8,641 nucleotides of DNA from Proteobacteria bacterium UBA1844 (GTDB lineage Bacteria > Pseudomonadota > Gammaproteobacteria > Steroidobacterales > Woeseiaceae), in contig DDIS01000186.1 in NCBI GenBank assembly GCA_002338615.1, forward strand, positions 1 to 8,641. Direction: 5' to 3'. Made by a program: the position numbers and the translations under genes. This document shows, in pieces, positions 1 to 7,245 of this stretch. The notes beneath the pieces were generated by a model. The model was not told where the DNA came from and did no database searches. It saw only the letters and a list, made by a program, of their open reading frames with translations. The first letter of the stretch is position 1; each line of letters opens with the position of its first letter.

Positions 1-19
1 CTGGAAGCCGCTCCTACGG
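1..19 (-). repeat. REP-like palindromic element, cut by left edge
   Basis: Reads CTGGAAGCCGCTCCTACGG on the plus strand, which on the minus strand is a GTAGGAGCGGCTTCCAG-type sequence. This resembles the short extragenic palindromes scattered through many gammaproteobacterial genomes. Bases 1-10 are an exact reverse complement of bases 93-102, so it forms an inverted pair with the element there. The other half of its own hairpin would lie left of the window. The family assignment comes from memory of similar repeats and has not been tested by a search. Confidence 0.5.
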
Positions 20-92
20 ATGATTCGAGGAATTGTCGGGCTACGAGGGCGACGCCGTTCGTTGATGCCGGCTAATTCCGTGTCGACGAAAC

Positions 93-105
93 CGGCTTCC
101 AGCCG
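93..105 (+). repeat. REP-like hairpin, second inverted copy
   Basis: CGGCT-TCC-AGCCG is a perfect 5-bp stem with a 3-nt loop, followed by CGATA. Its first ten bases are the exact reverse complement of bases 1-10, giving two REP-like units in head-to-head orientation about 80 nt apart, as in paired (BIME-like) elements. It lies in non-coding DNA upstream of the polysaccharide operon. There is no T-run after the hairpin, so it is not a typical intrinsic terminator. Confidence 0.5.
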
Positions 106-213
106 CGATATCTCGCACTCGCGTGCGACGCGCGTCGACGTTTCGGCGCTCCGCCTGTGCTATCAAGGCGCCAGTTTTCCGGCTATTGACCTTTCAGGCG
201 ACTCGCAGACTCT
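106..213. other. Upstream non-coding region of the operon
   Basis: I see no credible gene here; the short open frames have arginine- and serine-rich products typical of GC-rich random frames. A TTGACC hexamer at 186-191 resembles a -35 box, but no good -10 box sits 16-18 nt downstream. The nearest candidate, TATGAC at 213-218, is about 21 nt away. If that pair were used, the dehydrogenase would have to start at the downstream ATG (274). The operon promoter is therefore not resolved. Confidence 0.3.
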
Positions 214-239
214 ATGACACCAGATCCTATGACAGCAGA
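212..239 (+). repeat. 15-nt-period direct repeat at start of dehydrogenase gene
   Basis: CTATGACACCAGA (212-224) and CTATGACAGCAGA (227-239) match at 12 of 13 positions with a 15-nt period, which is five codons in frame. Each copy contains an in-frame ATG (214 and 229). It could be a slippage duplication in a poorly constrained N-terminal extension or a pair of half-sites for a regulator. The sequence does not decide between these. Confidence 0.45.
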
Positions 240-1554
240 CAGAACGACAGCGGACCCTGCGGCAGCAAGCCCCATGGCACTGGATATCAACCGATTAAAA
301 ATCGGCGTGGTCGGCCTCGGCTACGTCGGCCTGCCGCTCGCGGTGGAGTTTGGCAAGCGTTACCCGACGGTTGGCTTTGATATAAAAAGTGAGCGCATCG
401 AGGCGCTGAAAGCGGGCGAGGATTCGACGCAGGAGTGTTCCAGCGAGGAGTTGGCTGCCGCCGTGAAACTCCGGTATTCCACGGACACATCAGCGCTGTC
501 CGACTGCAATTTCTACATCGTTACCGTACCGACGCCAATTGCGAATGATAATCGGCCGTTGCTCACACCGCTGAAACGTGCGAGCGAAACCCTGGCCGGT
601 GTGATTAGAAAGGGTGACGTGGTTGTCTATGAGTCCACCGTTTACCCTGGCGCTACCGAAGAGTTCTGTGTGCCAATTATAGAGCGCCTGTCCGGACTGA
701 CGATGAACCGGGATTTCTACGTGGGTTACAGCCCGGAGCGCATCAATCCCGGGGACAAGGAACACCGCCTGCCGTCGATTTTGAAAGTAACCTCCGGCTC
801 AACACCGGAAGCGGCCGATTTTATCGATGCGGTCTATGCATCAATCATCTCGGCCGGTACTTACCAGGCCTCGAGTATCAAAGTCGCCGAAGCCGCCAAG
901 GTGATCGAGAATACTCAACGCGATGTCAATATTGCCCTCGTGAATGAACTCGCGATGATTTTCGAAAGAGTCGGCATTGATACCGAGGAGGTGTTGCTCG
1001 CCGCAGGCACCAAGTGGAATTTCCTGCCTTTTCGCCCGGGCCTCGTCGGTGGACATTGCATCGGCGTGGATCCGTACTACCTGACCTACAAGGCAGAGCA
1101 ACTTGGCTACCATCCGCAGATGATCCTGGCGGGCCGGCGTATCAACGACAATATGTCGACCTACGTGTGTTCGCAGCTGATCAAGAAAATGCTGGCGAAG
1201 AGCATCCACCCGAAAGGCTCACGTATCCTGATCCTGGGGCTCACATTCAAGGAAAATTGCCCGGATGTGCGCAATACCAAGGTGGTGAACATTGCCTCCG
1301 AGCTGCGGACCTACGGTGCACTGGTCGACGTACACGACCCGTGGGTTGATGCGGCCGAGGCGTATGCGGAATACGGACTGCAACTGGTTGCAGATCCCGA
1401 GCGGGGCGTTTACGACGCGGTTATCATCGCAGTTGCACATGATGAGTTTCGCAAGCTGGGTGAGGCAGGGGTGCGGGCGCACTGCAAACCCATATCGGTA
1501 ATTTACGATATCAAGTACCTGTTACCCGCCGGCGTCAGCGACGATCGCCTGTGA
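214..1554 (+). CDS. tviB: UDP-N-acetylhexosamine C6-dehydrogenase (TviB/WbpO type)
   Basis: Cytoplasmic NAD-dependent enzyme of the UDP-glucose/GDP-mannose dehydrogenase superfamily. Its closest likeness is to the TviB/WbpO branch, which oxidises C6 of UDP-GlcNAc or UDP-GalNAc to the uronic acid for capsule or O-antigen. With a 446-residue product, the N-terminal Rossmann motif GLGYVGLP is at 34-41, [12 protein letters not shown] at 139-150 and the middle-domain helix [17 protein letters not shown] at 223-239. The catalytic nucleophile is Cys282 in [12 protein letters not shown], and the C-terminal UDP-binding domain includes [13 protein letters not shown] at 342-354. Start choice is uncertain. 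ATGs at 214, 229 and 274 are in frame and none has a strong Shine-Dalgarno. Family members begin just before the Rossmann strand, so 274 ([14 protein letters not shown]) is the most natural start and the first 20 residues may not be translated. It heads the operon; substrate preference (GlcNAc or GalNAc) cannot be read by eye. Confidence 0.9.
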   Translation: MTPDPMTADRTTADPAAASPMALDINRLKIGVVGLGYVGLPLAVEFGKRYPTVGFDIKSERIEALKAGEDSTQECSSEELAAAVKLRYSTDTSALSDCNFYIVTVPTPIANDNRPLLTPLKRASETLAGVIRKGDVVVYESTVYPGATEEFCVPIIERLSGLTMNRDFYVGYSPERINPGDKEHRLPSILKVTSGSTPEAADFIDAVYASIISAGTYQASSIKVAEAAKVIENTQRDVNIALVNELAMIFERVGIDTEEVLLAAGTKWNFLPFRPGLVGGHCIGVDPYYLTYKAEQLGYHPQMILAGRRINDNMSTYVCSQLIKKMLAKSIHPKGSRILILGLTFKENCPDVRNTKVVNIASELRTYGALVDVHDPWVDAAEAYAEYGLQLVADPERGVYDAVIIAVAHDEFRKLGEAGVRAHCKPISVIYDIKYLLPAGVSDDRL

Positions 1555-1596
1555 CGTGGTTGTTGCCGGATACACACGGATGGACAATTTAAGCTT

Positions 1597-2622
1597 ATGA
1601 AGATACTGGTAACAGGCGCAGCCGGGTTCATCGGCTTTCACACGGCACGGCAATTGCTCGCACGCGGCGATGAAGTCGTTGGCCTGGATAATTTCAACGA
1701 CTACTACGATGTCTCGTTGAAGGAAGCACGTGCCGAAATTCTGGATGGCCAGGCCGGTTTTCGGATGCAGCGTATTGACCTCGCGGATCGCAGCGCGATC
1801 GAAGCGCTGTTCGAGCAGGAGAAATTTGACAAGGTGGTGCACCTCGCGGCGCAGGCCGGTGTACGCTATTCAATCGAGAATCCGCATTCGTATATCGAAA
1901 GCAATATTGTAGGTTTTCTTCATATTCTCGAAGGCTGTCGCCACAACAATGTCGAACACCTCGTGTACGCGTCATCGAGCTCCGTCTATGGTGCCAATAC
2001 CAACATGCCGTTTTCCGTGCACCAGAACGTGGACCATCCGCTGGCGCTGTATGGCGCTACGAAAAAAGCGAACGAGCTGATGGCCCACACCTATTCGAGC
2101 CTGTACGGGATACCGACCACGGGCCTGCGATTCTTCACGGTATATGGGCCGTTCGGGCGACCGGATATGGCCTTGTTCATGTTTACGAAAAACATCATTG
2201 AAGGGAAGCCTATCGATGTATTCAACTACGGCAATCACAGGCGGGACTTCACCTACGTTGATGACATAGTCCAGGGTGTTATTCACACCATGGACCATAC
2301 GGCTGAGGTTAATGAGGCCTGGGATTCGGCCGCGCCGGATCCAGGTACGAGTAAAGCGCCGTACCGCATCTACAACATCGGCAATCAACAGCCGGTTGAC
2401 CTGATGGATTACATAGCCGCGATTGAAAAATCGCTTGGCAAAACAGCCGAAAAGAACCTTTTGCCGATGCAGCCGGGCGATGTACCGGATACCTGGGCAG
2501 ACACATCCGACCTGGCCCGTGATGTCGGCTATCAGCCTGCAACGCCGGTTGACGTTGGTGTTGCCCGGTTCATCGACTGGTACTGGGATTACTACCAGGT
2601 CGGAGTAGAAGGCAGTGCCTGA
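1597..2622 (+). CDS. NAD-dependent 4-epimerase, UDP-glucuronate epimerase-like
   Basis: Extended short-chain dehydrogenase/reductase of 341 residues that interconverts the C4 configuration of a UDP-uronic acid in the cytoplasm. The NAD-binding motif TGAAGFIG is at 6-13, with Asp31 after the second strand. SSSSVYG at 126-132 holds the catalytic Ser, and the Tyr-Lys pair of YGATKK is Tyr152/Lys156. The segment [16 protein letters not shown] (30-45) is characteristic of the CapI/LpsL (UDP-glucuronate 4-epimerase) branch, and the length fits that family. It follows the dehydrogenase by 42 nt and overlaps pgi by 8 nt. The ATG start has only a weak upstream purine stretch (GGATGG at a long distance). 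Because the gene beside it makes an N-acetylated uronate, the real substrate may be UDP-GlcNAcA/UDP-GalNAcA instead of UDP-GlcA (inference). Confidence 0.88.
   Translation: MKILVTGAAGFIGFHTARQLLARGDEVVGLDNFNDYYDVSLKEARAEILDGQAGFRMQRIDLADRSAIEALFEQEKFDKVVHLAAQAGVRYSIENPHSYIESNIVGFLHILEGCRHNNVEHLVYASSSSVYGANTNMPFSVHQNVDHPLALYGATKKANELMAHTYSSLYGIPTTGLRFFTVYGPFGRPDMALFMFTKNIIEGKPIDVFNYGNHRRDFTYVDDIVQGVIHTMDHTAEVNEAWDSAAPDPGTSKAPYRIYNIGNQQPVDLMDYIAAIEKSLGKTAEKNLLPMQPGDVPDTWADTSDLARDVGYQPATPVDVGVARFIDWYWDYYQVGVEGSA
2602..2605 (+). promoter_or_regulatory. Ribosome binding site for pgi
   Basis: GGAG lies 9 nt before the GTG at 2615, inside the end of the epimerase gene. It supports the GTG start, which keeps the expected N-terminal helices of glucose-6-phosphate isomerase. 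The first in-frame ATG would remove about 30 residues, including the conserved [11 protein letters not shown] region. Confidence 0.6.
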
Positions 2623-4234
2623 CGCGTATACGACGCGCAAACTGTCAGCGCGCTATCCGACTGATCTCGGCGCATGGACAGCGCTCGCCAGGCACTACAA
2701 AGAGGTCATGCGCCAGAAGACCTTGTCCGAGTTGTTTGCGAGGGACAAGAAGCGTGCGCAGCGTTTTCAATTGGCGGCAGGCGACCTGACGCTCGACTAT
2801 GCGAAAAATCATATCAATGCCGCGACGCATAAGTTGCTGGTGCGACTTGCGAAAGAAGCCGATGTGCCCGGCGCGGTGCGAGCGATGTTCGCCGGTGAGC
2901 ACATCAACAAGACCGAGGACCGCCCGGTTCTGCACGTCGCCCTGCGCGCCAAGATTTCGGACACCGTAGCGCTCGAGACACCCGGCGTCCGCGACATATG
3001 GGAAGTGCTGGTGCGCATGGAGGAGTTCGTCGAGCGCGTGCAAACGGGCGCTGTCGTCGGTGCCACCGGCAAGCGGCTGACGAATATTGTGAACATTGGC
3101 ATCGGTGGCTCCGATCTCGGGCCGGTCATGGTAAGCCGCGCGTTGCGAACGTACTGGCGCGACGACATGAGATTTGATTCGGTGTCCAACGTCGACGGCA
3201 CCCAACTCGCGGATCTGCAAGAGGAATTGGACCCGGAGTCGACGCTGTTCGTGATTTGTTCCAAGACGTTCACGACGCTTGAAACCATGACCAATGCAAA
3301 AGCTGCGCGCGCATGGATAGTCGAGCGCTTGGGCGAGCGGGCAGTCGTTTCGCATTTCGTTGCGGCATCGACAAACCACTCGGCGATGAACGAGTTTGGT
3401 ATTCACTCCGACTATCGTTTCGGTTTCTGGGACTGGGTAGGTGGGCGTTACTCCATCTGGTCAGCAGTGGGCTTGTCTGTCGCACTTGTCACGGGCATGG
3501 ACATTTTTCGCCGGCTGCTCGCCGGGGCACGCGTGATGGACCTGCATTTTCAGCAGGCACCGCTGCATGCGAATATGCCTGTTACGCTTGCCTTGCTTGG
3601 TATCTGGTACAACAATTTTTTCGGTGCAGAAACGCAGGCAATATTGCCCTATGACAATCGACTCGAGCGTTTCCCCGCGTATTTGCAGCAACTGCATATG
3701 GAATCGAACGGCAAGTCGGTGCGCCTGGACGGCAAGCCCGTCAAATGCAGCACAGGCGTGGTGATCTGGGGCGAAGCCGGCAACAATGCACAGCATTCGT
3801 TTTACCAGTTGCTGCACCAGGGCACGCGGCTGATCCCGATCGATTTCCTGTTGCCGGTGCAAAGCTCCGGTGCGCGGCAGGCGCAGCAGGATCTCGCAAT
3901 TGCAAATTGCCTGGCGCAGTCTGAAGCCTTGATGGACGGCCAGGATGCGCCGTCTGATGAGCCCTATCGATCGTATAAGGGCAACAACCCTTCCAACACC
4001 ATCGTCTTCCCGGCCCTGACGCCTGAAACTCTGGGCCAGCTCATTGCGCTCTACGAACACAAGGTGTTTGTCGAAGGGGTCATCTGGGGCATAGACTCGT
4101 TCGACCAATGGGGCGTCGAGCTTGGTAAAAAAGTAGCAAGCTCTCTCACCGCGGCCGTGTCCGGGGAGGGTCAATACCAGGGCGGCAATGCATCAAGCGC
4201 TTCGCTGCTCGAGATAGTGTCCAGAGAGCGATGA
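2615..4234 (+). CDS. pgi: Glucose-6-phosphate isomerase
   Basis: Cytoplasmic enzyme that interconverts glucose-6-phosphate and fructose-6-phosphate. The 539-residue length is normal for bacterial PGI. Visible motifs are GIGGSDLG at 162-169 and SKTFTTLET (phosphate-binding loop). [13 protein letters not shown] carries the first PGI signature, HMESNGKS the catalytic Glu363, and [11 protein letters not shown]is394. [15 protein letters not shown] is the second signature, with Lys505. By alignment from memory, Glu363, His394 and Lys505 match rabbit Glu357, His388 and Lys518, and the 31-residue Glu-His spacing is identical. It starts with GTG, overlaps the epimerase by 8 nt, and its stop overlaps the next ATG (ATGA), so it is embedded in the polysaccharide operon. 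That suggests a role in supplying fructose-6-P for amino-sugar nucleotides, as gpi does in Acinetobacter K loci. Whether the genome has a second, housekeeping copy is unknown. Confidence 0.96.
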   Translation: MPDAYTTRKLSARYPTDLGAWTALARHYKEVMRQKTLSELFARDKKRAQRFQLAAGDLTLDYAKNHINAATHKLLVRLAKEADVPGAVRAMFAGEHINKTEDRPVLHVALRAKISDTVALETPGVRDIWEVLVRMEEFVERVQTGAVVGATGKRLTNIVNIGIGGSDLGPVMVSRALRTYWRDDMRFDSVSNVDGTQLADLQEELDPESTLFVICSKTFTTLETMTNAKAARAWIVERLGERAVVSHFVAASTNHSAMNEFGIHSDYRFGFWDWVGGRYSIWSAVGLSVALVTGMDIFRRLLAGARVMDLHFQQAPLHANMPVTLALLGIWYNNFFGAETQAILPYDNRLERFPAYLQQLHMESNGKSVRLDGKPVKCSTGVVIWGEAGNNAQHSFYQLLHQGTRLIPIDFLLPVQSSGARQAQQDLAIANCLAQSEALMDGQDAPSDEPYRSYKGNNPSNTIVFPALTPETLGQLIALYEHKVFVEGVIWGIDSFDQWGVELGKKVASSLTAAVSGEGQYQGGNASSASLLEIVSRER

Positions 4235-5706
4235 TTCGTTTATGCCGGGTGGCAATGGTCATTGCCATTTTGCAGGCAAGCAGTGCCATAGCGGGGCCAA
4301 TGGTCGAAGCCGGTGACCTTGCGCTGCGACACGATATCCAGCGACTCGCGGACGCGGGCCTCATAACCGGGACAGCCACGACCTGGCCGATGGCGTGGGG
4401 CCCGATTCTCGCGGACCTGGCCAATACCGATTCCTTGCAGATATCAGGAGACATCGCTGATGCACTTGCACGAGTAAGGTCGAGGGGACATCGTGCAACG
4501 AGGGCCGGTACGCCACTATTCAGGTTTGAAGCTGCCCTGAGCGATAACCCGGTCCGGATTCGATCCTTCCAGGACACACCGCGCGGCGATGCCGAAGTAG
4601 CGGCGGGTATGCAATGGCTGGGAGAGCGGTTCAGCTTTGATCTGGATGTGCAGGCTGTCGACTCCGAGTTTGACGACCAGGTGTGGCGACTTGACCACAG
4701 CATGTTTGCTGTCCTGCTCGGCAACTGGTCACTGGCGGCAAGCACCAAGGAGCGCTGGTGGGGGCCATCCTGGGACGGCAGCCTGATTCTCGGCAATAGT
4801 GCGCGGCCGTTCCCGGCATTCGCGGTCGATCGCATGTTTACAGACGCCTTTGCAAGTCGCTGGCTGCACTGGCTCGGCCCCTGGGACCTGAGCCTGTTGT
4901 TTGGACAACTCGGGGACGAGCGCGCGGTGCCAAATACGCAGTTCTTCGGTATGCGGTTCAATTTCAGGCCGCTACCCTCGCTGGAAATCGGCCTGAGCCG
5001 CACCGCCTTGTGGTGTGGCGACGGTCGGCCCTGTAGCCTTGGGGTGTTTTTTGACCTGCTGCTCGGCAAAGACAATTTAGGAGACGACGGTATTGACTCT
5101 GATAATGAACCGGGCGACCAGTTGGCCGGTTTTGACGTGCGTTGGGCGCCGGGGTTTTTCGGCCACAGTGCCGCGTTGTATGGACAATTTATCGGCGAAG
5201 ACGAGGCCGGAGGTTTGCCGAGCAAGTGGCTTGGCCAGGTCGGCGCGGAATGGGCCGGCTTCCTGTTCGACCGCTGGTCAACGCGTCTTTTTGCGGAGCT
5301 CTCTGCGACCAGCTGCCAGTTCTACGAGTCGAGCGAATCGTTCAACTGTGCCTATAACCACGGCATTTACCAGACGGGCTACCGCTACCGTGGCGCCAGC
5401 ATCGGGCACGGCGCAGACAACGATACGCGTATCGTGTCGGTAGGACTTATCCTGGTTGATGCGGACAACCTGCAGTGGCATGCCCTCCTGCGGTACGGAA
5501 AATTGAATCGTGGCGGTCCGCCCGACGAGCACAACACGATAACGGCGACGCCGAAAGAGCTGGCAAGTATTGATGTGTCACATAGCCGGACTCTGAGGTT
5601 CGGGGCTATCGAACTTGGCGCAGGCTACGCTGAGCTCGAAGACGGCGTCAGCGGAGAGTCCAGCGGGGATGCCCGGTTCTATTTGCAATGGCGCAGTTCG
5701 CCATGA
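4231..5706 (+). CDS. wzi: Capsule assembly Wzi family outer-membrane protein (copy 1)
   Basis: A 491-residue Wzi-like protein. The E. coli family member is an outer-membrane beta-barrel lectin that anchors capsular polysaccharide to the cell surface. Residues 1-21 form a signal peptide (positive start, hydrophobic core, AIA before Gly22). A periplasmic helical stretch GDLALRHDIQRLADAG follows. The family hallmark WWGPSWDGSLILGNSARPFP is at 176-195. Next come SLEIGLSRTALWCGDGRPC and an acidic EPGDQLAGFD loop, and the second half shows alternating polar/hydrophobic strands ending in a C-terminal aromatic segment (FYLQWRSSP). The mature protein appears to have exactly four cysteines (262, 268, 362, 373). 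The start codon overlaps the pgi stop as ATGA, with AGAGAG immediately upstream. It is clearly paralogous to the next gene. Confidence 0.87.
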   Translation: MIRLCRVAMVIAILQASSAIAGPMVEAGDLALRHDIQRLADAGLITGTATTWPMAWGPILADLANTDSLQISGDIADALARVRSRGHRATRAGTPLFRFEAALSDNPVRIRSFQDTPRGDAEVAAGMQWLGERFSFDLDVQAVDSEFDDQVWRLDHSMFAVLLGNWSLAASTKERWWGPSWDGSLILGNSARPFPAFAVDRMFTDAFASRWLHWLGPWDLSLLFGQLGDERAVPNTQFFGMRFNFRPLPSLEIGLSRTALWCGDGRPCSLGVFFDLLLGKDNLGDDGIDSDNEPGDQLAGFDVRWAPGFFGHSAALYGQFIGEDEAGGLPSKWLGQVGAEWAGFLFDRWSTRLFAELSATSCQFYESSESFNCAYNHGIYQTGYRYRGASIGHGADNDTRIVSVGLILVDADNLQWHALLRYGKLNRGGPPDEHNTITATPKELASIDVSHSRTLRFGAIELGAGYAELEDGVSGESSGDARFYLQWRSSP

Positions 5707-7238
5707 AACTGCCGACCCGCGCGGCAGCGTTCCTTATTCTTGTGTTCCGCACTACCAGCCAGGTTTTCCTTCAACTGATCGTGTGCGGCGGTTTTATTCT
5801 GAGCCCGGCATTGCTGCTCGCCGACACCCTCGCGGCGCCAGGCGACTTGCAACTCAGAAACGACCTGCAACTGCTGAATGACACGGGGGCGATCAATATT
5901 CCACTGACCGCATGGCCTGTCGCGCTCGGCGATGTTGACAACGCATTGCGAAGTATTGACAGCGAAAAGCTTGGCCAGTCGCAGCAACAAGCGCTTGATC
6001 GGTTGCGGGATCGACTGTCCGTCGAACTCGAGCTCGATACAATTGACTATTTATTCGGCGCTGCTGCTGCGCAGGGGCCTCGTGTGATACGCAGCTTCGA
6101 GGATACACCCCGTGCCGATGCTGAAGCGTATGCGCAACTGTCCTGGGTGGGCGAACGCTTTGTCATGAAGCTTGCGGCAACTTATGCGGACAATCCCGCA
6201 GACGGCGATGAAATTCGGCCCGATGGCACCTACCTCGGCATCGCACTGGGCAATTGGATGCTGACTGCCGGCTGGCAGGATCGCTGGTTCGGGCCGGGGC
6301 GCGACGGCAGCCTGATACTGTCAAATAATGCCAGGCCCTCACCCGGTCTCGCGATCCAGCGCGGACTGAGCACACCGTTCAAGACAAAATGGCTTAGCTG
6401 GATCGGGCCCTGGACAATGACGAGTTTCATGACGGTGCTCGACGATGATCGAGCCGTCAACGATACCTGGTTGTTCGGATTGCGCGGCTCGTTCCGGCCG
6501 CTGGCGGGTCTCGAGATTGGCATCAGCCGGACGGCGCAATGGTGCGGGGACGACCGTCCCTGCGACCTGTCAACCTTTGCCGACTTGTTGCTCGGCAATG
6601 ACAATAAGGGTGTCAACGTCGACCCGGACGACGAGCCGGGCAATCAGCTCGGTGGCTTCGATATGCGCTGGTCTTTACCTCGCAACATACCCGCGGCGGT
6701 TTATATGCAATGGATTGGTGAGGATGGCCGGGGCGGGGGCGGCAAGGTCGGCTCCTGGCTGCGCCAGGCCGGCGTGGAACACTGGGGTACGATAGGGGAC
6801 GCCAGTTATCGTATGCATTTCGAGCTCAGCGACACGCAATGCCGCGAAGGCGGCTTCGGTTTCAGCGATGAGAAACCCAATTGTGCGTATGAGCACCATA
6901 TTTATCGCACCGGCTACAGGTACAAAGGCCGTGCTTTGGCGCACGCAGCCGATGCAGATTCGCTGAGCTACTCGATCGGTTCTACCCTGGTGCAACCGGA
7001 CGGTCACACGTGGAGCGCCACTCTGCGCCATGTCGAAATAAATCGGGTTGGTTTGCCAGACGCGCGTCACACGCTGTCTGCCGTGCCCAGGGACCTCACC
7101 GATGTTCTCCTGACACACAGTCGGGTGACAGCGCTTGGCCGGTTTTATCTTGGTATCGGATACAATCGCCAGGAGGACGCTGTGGGCGGCGATTCGACAA
7201 GCGATTTCGAAGCGTTCGTCCGCTGGACGTCTCGTTAA
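5703..7238 (+). CDS. wzi: Capsule assembly Wzi family outer-membrane protein (copy 2)
   Basis: A 511-residue paralogue of the preceding gene, with shared blocks along the whole length after the signal peptide. Examples are GDLQLRNDLQLLNDTG, RSFEDTPRADAE, WFGPGRDGSLILSNNARP at about 195-212, LEIGISRTAQWCGDDRPC, EPGNQLGGFDMRW and NCAYEHHIYRTGYRYKG. The four mature cysteines (281, 287, 380, 394) match those of copy 1. The N-terminus is long: about 40 residues with two hydrophobic stretches (AAAFLILVF and the segment around LQLIVCGGFILSPALLLA) before the likely cleavage near LLA-DTL. I chose ATG 5703 because it overlaps the previous stop as ATGA. An in-frame ATG at 5688 would add five residues, and neither has a clear Shine-Dalgarno. 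It is expected in the outer membrane. The last plus-strand gene of the operon, it ends 7 nt from a convergent gene. Confidence 0.86.
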   Translation: MKLPTRAAAFLILVFRTTSQVFLQLIVCGGFILSPALLLADTLAAPGDLQLRNDLQLLNDTGAINIPLTAWPVALGDVDNALRSIDSEKLGQSQQQALDRLRDRLSVELELDTIDYLFGAAAAQGPRVIRSFEDTPRADAEAYAQLSWVGERFVMKLAATYADNPADGDEIRPDGTYLGIALGNWMLTAGWQDRWFGPGRDGSLILSNNARPSPGLAIQRGLSTPFKTKWLSWIGPWTMTSFMTVLDDDRAVNDTWLFGLRGSFRPLAGLEIGISRTAQWCGDDRPCDLSTFADLLLGNDNKGVNVDPDDEPGNQLGGFDMRWSLPRNIPAAVYMQWIGEDGRGGGGKVGSWLRQAGVEHWGTIGDASYRMHFELSDTQCREGGFGFSDEKPNCAYEHHIYRTGYRYKGRALAHAADADSLSYSIGSTLVQPDGHTWSATLRHVEINRVGLPDARHTLSAVPRDLTDVLLTHSRVTALGRFYLGIGYNRQEDAVGGDSTSDFEAFVRWTSR

Positions 7239-7245
7239 CCGGAAC

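Noticed and set aside
20..380. Small plus-strand open frames at 20-217 and 123-380 upstream of and overlapping the dehydrogenase
   Set aside because: Arg/Ser-rich products without a Shine-Dalgarno; the first crosses the REP-like repeats and the second runs out of frame into the dehydrogenase gene.
1555..1596. Possible separate promoter between dehydrogenase and epimerase genes
   Set aside because: The 42-nt gap holds no recognisable -35/-10 pair and no terminator, so the simplest reading is one transcript.
1972..2640. A 222-residue minus-strand open frame opposite the epimerase
   Set aside because: No motif, and the sense strand encodes a complete SDR epimerase with its active site intact.
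2645..4174. Minus-strand open frames of about 253 and 237 residues opposite pgi
   Set aside because: They mirror the codon pattern of pgi, have Arg/His/Leu-rich unstructured composition and no domain signals.
4146..5225. A 359-residue minus-strand open frame opposite the first wzi gene
   Set aside because: The product is rich in Ser, Pro, Arg and Ala with no recognisable motif, and the opposite strand holds a clear Wzi protein. Long antisense frames are expected at this GC content.
7217..7229. CGTCC-GCT-GGACG hairpin at the end of the second wzi as a terminator for the minus-strand glycosyltransferase
   Set aside because: There is no T-run after it in the minus direction, and it falls in conserved wzi coding sequence.
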